Positions 56,103 through 61,481 of a stretch of 64,000 nucleotides of DNA are shown here, piece by piece. The notes under the pieces are model-generated. The model did no database searches, was not told the DNA's origin, and worked only from the letters and a program-made list of their open reading frames with translations. Position 1 is the first letter of the stretch; every line of letters begins with the position of its first letter. Both the position numbers and the translations under genes were made by a program. The stretch lies in contig CAYJIR010000002.1 in NCBI GenBank assembly GCA_964370295.1, positions 1 to 64,000 on the forward strand, written 5' to 3'. This stretch comes from JAAYCI01 sp964370295. GTDB lineage: Bacteria > Bacillota > Clostridia > Oscillospirales > Ruminococcaceae.

Positions 56103-57428
56103 TTACTTGTCTTTATCTCGCTCTCGCTCTAAAATACGAATGGGTGTGCCCTCTAGGCCAAATACACCGCGAATTTGGTTTTCCAAATATCTTTTATAAG
56201 AAAAATGGAACAATTCCCTGTTGTTTACGAAAAACGCAAAGGTAGGAGGCCTTGTGGACACCTGTGTGATATAGTAAATTTTAAGGCGTTTCCCGCGATC
56301 TGTTGGCGGTTGCACACGTGCCGTGGCATCGGCCAACAAGCTGTTAAGCTTGCCTGTGGTGATGCGCATGGCATTTTGATTGTCCACATAGCGAATAAGC
56401 TCCAACAGTTTCGTCACGCGTTGCCCCGTTTTAGCCGAGATAAAAATAATGGGTGCATAGGACATAAACGAAAAATCATTTTCCAATTTTTTTCGTTGTT
56501 CATCCATTGTTTTTTCATCTTTTTCCACGGCGTCCCATTTGTTTACCACAATGATACACGCCTTGCCGGCCTCGTGTGCAAACCCGGCCACCTTGCTATC
56601 TTGCTCCGTAAACCCCACGGTGGCATCGATTAGAATCACGGCCACACGTGCACGTTCCACAGCCGCTAAGCTACGCACTACGCTATAGCGCTCCACCCCA
56701 TCTTCCACCTTACTGCGGCGACGCAGACCGGCTGTATCAATGAAGGTGAAACTGCCGCATTCGTTGTCTACGTCCGAATCTACGGCATCGCGTGTGGTGC
56801 CGGCTTCGTCGGCCACGATCATACGCTCTTCGCCTAAAAGGTAATTCACAAGGCTGGATTTCCCCACATTGGGGCGCCCAATGACCGCCACAGGAATGCG
56901 CTCATCGTCGTCGTCTGCCTCATCAGCCTGCGGCAGACACTTCACCACCTCGTCCAGCAAATCCCCTGTACCATGCCCATGTACAGAAGACACCGGATAG
57001 GGGTCTCCCATACCCAAGGTATAGAAATCGTACAATTCCAAGGGGATAGCCCCCGGTGAATCGGCTTTATTCACCACTAAGAAAACCGGCTTACCACTGC
57101 GCAAAAGCAGCGGCGCTATATCGGCATCTGTGGCAGTGACGCCACAACGCAAATCTGTGATAAACAAAATTGCATCAGCCATATCAATGGCAATTTGCGC
57201 TTGTTCTCGCATGCGGCGCAATAAACCATCATCACTGGCAGGCTCCATGCCACCGGTATCTATAAGCAAAAACTCGCACCCACACCACTCGGCATTGGCA
57301 CAAAGCCTGTCACGCGTAACACCGGGTTCGTCTTCCACTATGGCAAGACGCCTGCCCACCAGCTTATTAAACAAGGTAGATTTTCCTACATTGGGGCGCC
57401 CCACCACGGCAACAATCGGTTTTGACAT
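56103..57428 (-). CDS. der: Ribosome biogenesis GTPase Der (EngA)
   Basis: Tandem-GTPase essential for 50S assembly, 441 residues. Two G domains begin with VGRPNVGKST near residue 9 and IGRPNVGKSS near 181, and a KH-like C-terminal domain ends the protein. ATG 57428 is chosen because AAGGAGC lies upstream; the open frame beyond it to 57488 translates the neighbouring repeat element. Confidence 0.95.
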   Translation of the reverse strand: MSKPIVAVVGRPNVGKSTLFNKLVGRRLAIVEDEPGVTRDRLCANAEWCGCEFLLIDTGGMEPASDDGLLRRMREQAQIAIDMADAILFITDLRCGVTATDADIAPLLLRSGKPVFLVVNKADSPGAIPLELYDFYTLGMGDPYPVSSVHGHGTGDLLDEVVKCLPQADEADDDDERIPVAVIGRPNVGKSSLVNYLLGEERMIVADEAGTTRDAVDSDVDNECGSFTFIDTAGLRRRSKVEDGVERYSVVRSLAAVERARVAVILIDATVGFTEQDSKVAGFAHEAGKACIIVVNKWDAVEKDEKTMDEQRKKLENDFSFMSYAPIIFISAKTGQRVTKLLELIRYVDNQNAMRITTGKLNSLLADATARVQPPTDRGKRLKIYYITQVSTRPPTFAFFVNNRELFHFSYKRYLENQIRGVFGLEGTPIRILERERDKDK

Positions 57429-57449
57429 GCCTGCTCCTTTTACTATTCT

Positions 57450-57717
57450 ATAATTAATGCCTGCTGAATGAACCCCTGCGGGGTTCATTCAGCCCCACCG
57501 CGGTACGCGGTAGCCATAAAAGTGCTAAAAACAGCACTTTTATGGGGCATATCTTGATGCACTCCACTGTGTTTTCGCCCCTCATAATAAAAGGCGAAAA
57601 CAAAAGTGCAAGGTTTTTATGTGAAATATGGGAAAAACCTTGCACTTTTCCAAGCGAAAAATGCCGTTTTATAATTTGGAAATGTCATTTTTCGCTTGTT
57701 CAGTGGGCATTAATTAT
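57450..57717 (+). repeat. Palindromic intergenic element, best-preserved copy
   Basis: 268 bases with terminal inverted repeat ATAATTAATGCC at both ends, extended by imperfect CTGAA. Five hairpins lie in series: CTGAATGAACCCC (57463 onward), CCATAAAAGTGCT, GTTTTCGCC, AAAAGTGCAAGGTTTTT and AAGCGAAAAATG, each with its complement nearby. One end covers the stop codon of the DUF512 gene and the other ends 22 bases before the der start. No ORF is carried. Confidence 0.92.
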
Positions 57718-59015
57718 GTTTGCAAAATTTCCCACAAAAGACTCTGTTCGTCACAAGGCACCACTTGCACTTGTAACGCTTGCGAAAGTTCTTCCACACT
57801 CATGCCACACAAAAATAAATCTCCCTCGCTGCGCAGCATAGTGTTAGAAATCAGCAGCTGTTTTGCCTTCAATTTCCCACGCAATTGCGTCAATAAATCC
57901 TCCCCTGTCAGCAAACCTGCCACGGTGATACTTTCCCCAAAAAAGTCGTTGCGTATCTCGTGCACCGGCACTTTCAGTTTTGGAAAACGATTTTCCAAAG
58001 CACACATCAAATCTCTCAAAAGAGGTGCACTAAGCGCCCCTGTTGCAATTTCAGACGTCATTGGCGTGCCATTTAATATGCTTGTTTGCAATTCCTCTAT
58101 AAAAGTGTCATGCATCATACGCCACATGCCCACACCATTTTCCAATTGCCAAAAATCTTCGTAAAACTCATAAGATGGCAAAGGACGCCCTGCCAACAAA
58201 AACCACTCGTCGGAAGGAAACACAAGCCGTTGATTATACTTTTTTAAAAAAAGTTCACCATAAGAAAGCAATATATCTAGCTGCACAGTTGCGCTTTGCT
58301 GTGTATAAGCTTCAAGTGGTGGTAAGCCTTGCCTATGCCGTGTTAAACCCACTGGCACTGCCGCTATGCTTTGCAAGGCAGGATATAGCGTTTCCAACCA
58401 CTCTATACTTTTACGCAGTTCCTGCCCATCGTTTATGCCGGGACACAGCACCAGTTGTGTATTCAACGCAATATCCGCTTTTGCAAGACGTGGTAAAAAC
58501 GCCAATGCCTCGCCTGCCTTTTTATTGCCCATTAGCTCACAGCGCAGCCGTGGATTTGCTGTGTGCACACTCACATTAACCGGCGATATACGCATTTCAA
58601 TGATGCGTTCTATTTCCCGCTCTTCCAAATTGGTAAGCGTTATATAATTCCCAAATAAAAAACCCAGGCGTTCGTCATCATCTTTAAAATACAGCGAAGA
58701 ACGCAGGCCTTTTGGCAGTTGGTCTACAAAACAAAATCGACAACGATTTTTACAAGACTGCTGAGGGCTAATGAGATAACTTGCAAAACAACAGCCCAAA
58801 GGCTGTGTCTCTTCTTTTTGTACACAATAGCGATGCAAAGGCCCTTGTTCACTTTTTGCAGCCTCTACAACGGGGTTTTCGCTTGCGGCATAAAACTCAT
58901 AATCTATCCCGTCTAAAATATCATGCCCATCTATTGAAGAAAGCCACATACCACTGCGCAGGCCTGCTCTGTATGCGGGGCTGTCCCGCTCTACTGTAAC
59001 AATTTGAACCGCCAC
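57714..59015 (-). CDS. PDZ-radical SAM protein with DUF512 domain
   Basis: A 433-residue protein with an N-terminal PDZ-like domain (about 1-65), the cluster motif CKNRCRFCFVDQLPKG near residue 87 and a C-terminal DUF512 region. It is a conserved neighbour of der in Clostridia; its reaction is not known. The start is GTG 59015 behind AAAGGGGGC. Its stop codon lies inside the terminal repeat of the adjoining element. Confidence 0.9.
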   Translation of the reverse strand: MAVQIVTVERDSPAYRAGLRSGMWLSSIDGHDILDGIDYEFYAASENPVVEAAKSEQGPLHRYCVQKEETQPLGCCFASYLISPQQSCKNRCRFCFVDQLPKGLRSSLYFKDDDERLGFLFGNYITLTNLEEREIERIIEMRISPVNVSVHTANPRLRCELMGNKKAGEALAFLPRLAKADIALNTQLVLCPGINDGQELRKSIEWLETLYPALQSIAAVPVGLTRHRQGLPPLEAYTQQSATVQLDILLSYGELFLKKYNQRLVFPSDEWFLLAGRPLPSYEFYEDFWQLENGVGMWRMMHDTFIEELQTSILNGTPMTSEIATGALSAPLLRDLMCALENRFPKLKVPVHEIRNDFFGESITVAGLLTGEDLLTQLRGKLKAKQLLISNTMLRSEGDLFLCGMSVEELSQALQVQVVPCDEQSLLWEILQT

Positions 59016-59069
59016 GCATTGCCCCCTTTTACAGGCCGCTTACACCCCGGCTCCTGCATTATTCCTTTT

Positions 59070-59101
59070 GAAATGAAAACACAGGGGCAACAATACCCCT
59101 G
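59070..59101 (-). terminator. Intrinsic terminator after rpmF
   Basis: A 6-bp GC-rich stem (CAGGGG with CCCCTG, 59082-59101) followed on the minus strand by TGTTTTCATTTC. It separates rpmF from the DUF512 gene. Confidence 0.65.
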
Positions 59102-59112
59102 CGCCACACTGT

Positions 59113-59298
59113 TTACGCCTCTTTTTGTTTTACCACTTCGCGGCCTTTGTAAAAACCGCAATTTCCACACACTTGGTGTGGCACCCGGTAAGAACCGCAC
59201 TGTGCGCAATTCACAAGGGTAGGAGCGTCGATTTTCCATACATTGGAACGACGTTTGTCTCTACGAGCTTTCGAATGTTTCCTTTTTGGCACTGCCAT
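59113..59298 (-). CDS. rpmF: 50S ribosomal protein L32
   Basis: A 61-residue zinc-type L32: MAVPKRKHSKARRDKRRS at the N-terminus and CAQCG with CGNCG as zinc ligands. ATG 59298 is chosen because GGGAGGTG lies upstream. Confidence 0.97.
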   Translation of the reverse strand: MAVPKRKHSKARRDKRRSNVWKIDAPTLVNCAQCGSYRVPHQVCGNCGFYKGREVVKQKEA

Positions 59299-59343
59299 GA
59301 TAAGCACCTCCCTCTATCTTGGCCATCCCGCCCGATACACGGG

Positions 59344-59853
59344 TCAGTCTTTGCTATCGTTTTCGTCTAATAGGCCCAAAAGAGCCTGCCAACGTGGATC
59401 CACTTCCTGTTTGTCTTGTTTGCAACTGCATGTCTCTTTTAACTGGCCACAGTGCATACAAAGCCCCTCACAAGTGGGCTTGCATAAAAGCACGTGGTCT
59501 ACATCCATCAAGAGTTCCTCATAGGCAAGCTCTGCTAAATCCAAACCGCCTGTTTTTGTAAACGGCAACTGCAAAAATTCGTGCTGTAATTCCTGTGGCG
59601 TGATGCGAAAAGAACTTTCCACTCTCCACTCTTTTTGCAACTCCAACAAACAACGCGCACAAACCGCCTCAATATCCGCACAAACGCACATTTCCAGTTG
59701 CACTGCGCCGTTATCTGCCACAGCCTCGTAGCGCACCCGCAAAGGTTTTACCACATCAAAGCCATCAAACTCATGCCCTGATACCTCGCAATCAAACTCA
59801 CCCACACTGCACTTTTCTCTTAGAGAAAACAGCGTTTGTAAATCTAATTCCAT
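59344..59853 (-). CDS. YceD family protein (DUF177)
   Basis: A 169-residue protein always found before rpmF and linked to 23S rRNA accumulation in relatives. Cysteines near CARCL and CEGLCMHCGQ-CSC are typical of the Bacillota form. It is the first gene of the yceD-rpmF operon. Confidence 0.9.
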   Translation of the reverse strand: MELDLQTLFSLREKCSVGEFDCEVSGHEFDGFDVVKPLRVRYEAVADNGAVQLEMCVCADIEAVCARCLLELQKEWRVESSFRITPQELQHEFLQLPFTKTGGLDLAELAYEELLMDVDHVLLCKPTCEGLCMHCGQLKETCSCKQDKQEVDPRWQALLGLLDENDSKD

Positions 59854-59888
59854 GCAAAAAACCTCACTATTTGCGCTACACTACAAAA

Positions 59889-59911
59889 CCCTTTGCTTTA
59901 TTCCGCAAAGG
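59889..59911 (-). terminator. Hairpin at the 5' end of the yceD-rpmF transcript
   Basis: CCTTTGC and GCAAAGG arms around an 8-base loop, followed on the minus strand by GTTTTG. It lies a few bases after the predicted transcription start, so it may be an attenuator or a 5' stabilising stem. Confidence 0.45.
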
Positions 59912-59923
59912 CACTGCCAGATA

Positions 59924-59952
59924 ATTATACCGAAACTCGAGACTTTTGTCAA
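59924..59952 (-). promoter_or_regulatory. Consensus sigma-A promoter of yceD-rpmF
   Basis: TTGACA (59952-59947), 17-base spacer, TATAAT (59929-59924): a perfect match to both boxes, fitting a ribosomal protein operon. Confidence 0.9.
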
Positions 59953-60061
59953 GAATTATGCCTTATGTTTTTCGATTTTTCCTTTAAAAAACATATAGAA
60001 TTTCATGGTTGTATAGCCAAGCAACAAAAACCCATCGACTGTTACATAGCCACATATATTT

Positions 60062-60352
60062 TTACGGCGCACCACTTGCAATGGCAATGATTCTATCCAG
60101 TGTACTTTTGCTAAATTTATCCAACATCATGTTCGAGCCACCCACCACAGCAAGCAAATCCTCTTCTGCCAACTCGCCGTCGTTTTGCGCAAAGTCCGCT
60201 TCGCTTAAAGAAAATCCCTCTTTTTGTGCCAAGCAAAACAATGCGGTTTTCGCATCATGTTCATCCTCCTGCACACACAACGCTTCTATTTCTTCACACA
60301 AAGCATCAAATTCGCTGATTTTTTTTAGGAAGTCTATCGCTCTCTTTGTCAT
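60062..60352 (-). CDS. Nif11-like leader peptide, putative RiPP precursor
   Basis: A 96-residue protein. Residues 1-72 resemble the Nif11 leader class: AIDFLKKISEFDALCEEIEAL at the start, then LAQKEGFSLSEADF and a terminal GELAEEDLLAVVGG. A double-glycine is the usual protease site, which would release a 24-residue core (SNMMLDKFSKSTLDRIIAIA plus SGAP) that looks amphipathic and has no cysteine. ATG 60352 has AGGGGG upstream; ATG 60367 overlaps the sigma gene stop as an alternative. No modifying enzyme or transporter is adjacent, so a non-RiPP role such as sigma-factor control is also possible. Confidence 0.65.
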   Translation of the reverse strand: MTKRAIDFLKKISEFDALCEEIEALCVQEDEHDAKTALFCLAQKEGFSLSEADFAQNDGELAEEDLLAVVGGSNMMLDKFSKSTLDRIIAIASGAP

Positions 60353-60363
60353 AATATGCCCCC

Positions 60364-60885
60364 TCATTTATACGTTTCGTTCTCTTTATTTTCTTCCCTC
60401 ATATATTTTTCCAATTTTTTCAGCGCTATCGATTGCAAATAACGCACATTTGCATAGCTTACTTGCACACGAGCAGCCACCTCTTTGGCCGGCATTTCGT
60501 GATAAAATCGTAAAATCAAAATCTCTCTCTCTCTCTTTGGCAACCGCTCTAAAGCACACGCCAACTGTTCAAGCTGTTCTGTTTTTATCAGCATTTCCTC
60601 GGGCGAGGGCTGTGTGTCTGTCTGTTCTTCCATTTCATCTTTATATATCTGTGGCTTTTTGCGCCTGTAGTAATCATACACAGTGTTACGGCTTATTGTA
60701 TACACCCAGGTGGATATACTTGCCTTCTCTCCATTATATCGCCATAGGCTAGCCACAATTTTAGAAAATATTTCAGAGACCAACTCTTTGGCATCCTCTT
60801 CATTGTTTATGCGTCTCCTCACATATTGTTCCACTTTTTTTCCATAGCTAAGATAAATTTCTTCCGCACCCAAACACTTAGTCAT
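60364..60885 (-). CDS. ECF-type sigma-70 family RNA polymerase sigma factor
   Basis: A 173-residue sigma factor. Region 2 (about 8-75) includes DAKELVSEIFSKI and ISTWVYTISRNTVYDYYRRK. Region 4 (about 105-165) includes LPKREREILILRFYHEMPAK and the recognition helix VSYANVRYLQSIALKKL. ATG 60885 has AAGGGGG upstream, within the preceding small gene, which it overlaps by 8 bases. No classical anti-sigma factor follows; both neighbours are small peptides with leader-like ends. Confidence 0.9.
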   Translation of the reverse strand: MTKCLGAEEIYLSYGKKVEQYVRRRINNEEDAKELVSEIFSKIVASLWRYNGEKASISTWVYTISRNTVYDYYRRKKPQIYKDEMEEQTDTQPSPEEMLIKTEQLEQLACALERLPKREREILILRFYHEMPAKEVAARVQVSYANVRYLQSIALKKLEKYMREENKENETYK

Positions 60886-61072
60886 GTGGTGATTCCCCCT
60901 TTTTATATAAGGAAGGATCACCGGCAGCATTTAAAAGCAAATCGTCATCAGACAATATTTCATCTTTTTTTACATTAAAAGCATCTATTTCTACCTGCTC
61001 TATCAAGCACTCTAAGTGTTTGTTTTTTGCAAATTTTTGAAGTGCAAACAATTCTGCCAATTCGTTCTTCAC
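60878..61072 (-). CDS. Small peptide with RiPP-leader-like C-terminal motif
   Basis: A 64-residue peptide starting at GTG 61072 behind GGGTGGTGATATA. Its middle has helical LAELFALQKFAKN, then DEILSDDDLLLNAAGD, closely matching the leader end EEDLLAVVGGS of the peptide gene downstream. After AAG only DPSLYKKGESPHD remains. It overlaps the sigma gene by 8 bases and is first in the operon. It may be a precursor, a shortened leader, or a regulator of the sigma factor. Confidence 0.55.
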   Translation of the reverse strand: MKNELAELFALQKFAKNKHLECLIEQVEIDAFNVKKDEILSDDDLLLNAAGDPSLYKKGESPHD

Positions 61073-61371
61073 TTATATCACCACCCTTGCCTTCACTTTT
61101 CCACATTGCACTTTGTTAATTATATACGTAAACCATCCTATTTTGTTAGACCTTATCTTCCAGTTTGATTTATCATACACATTCTTCTCGCGTTCGCCGT
61201 GCAAGCACAAAACATATACAGCAACTATTCATTGACCATTTGCGATCATATTAAACGCTTTCAGGCCAAACGACCCATCTAGCCCCTTGTACACTAAGAA
61301 TACAAAACAACACGAAAGATGTCAATAAAAGCATTCCTTTATTCTAGTACAAACACAAGCCCAACGCCCCA
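61073..61371 (-). other. Leader and promoter region of the sigma operon
   Basis: About 300 bases without a gene. The promoter at 61297-61325 predicts a leader of about 220 bases before the GTG at 61072. I see no known riboswitch in it. Confidence 0.55.
61297..61325 (-). promoter_or_regulatory. Sigma-A promoter of the sigma factor operon
   Basis: TTGACA (61325-61320), 17-base spacer, TATTCT (61302-61297) on the minus strand. Confidence 0.65.
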
Positions 61372-61404
61372 TGCTAAAAACCCCCATCACGGGGGTTTTT
61401 AGCA
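61372..61404. terminator. Strong bidirectional terminator after the surface protein gene
   Basis: A 14-bp perfect stem (61372-61385 with 61391-61404) with five GC pairs next to A/T runs and a 5-base loop. Confidence 0.85.
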
Positions 61405-61481
61405 GTTCCCGTGCCTCCTCATCATGCCGGAACGGGCTTGTTCCTATAAAATATACATCTTTAAAAGTGTGTCTGGCATCT

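Noticed and set aside
57429..57488. N-terminal extension of Der to 57488
   Set aside because: The extra residues translate the neighbouring repeat element; a similar peptide appears from the copy near 36540. A good ribosome site supports ATG 57428.
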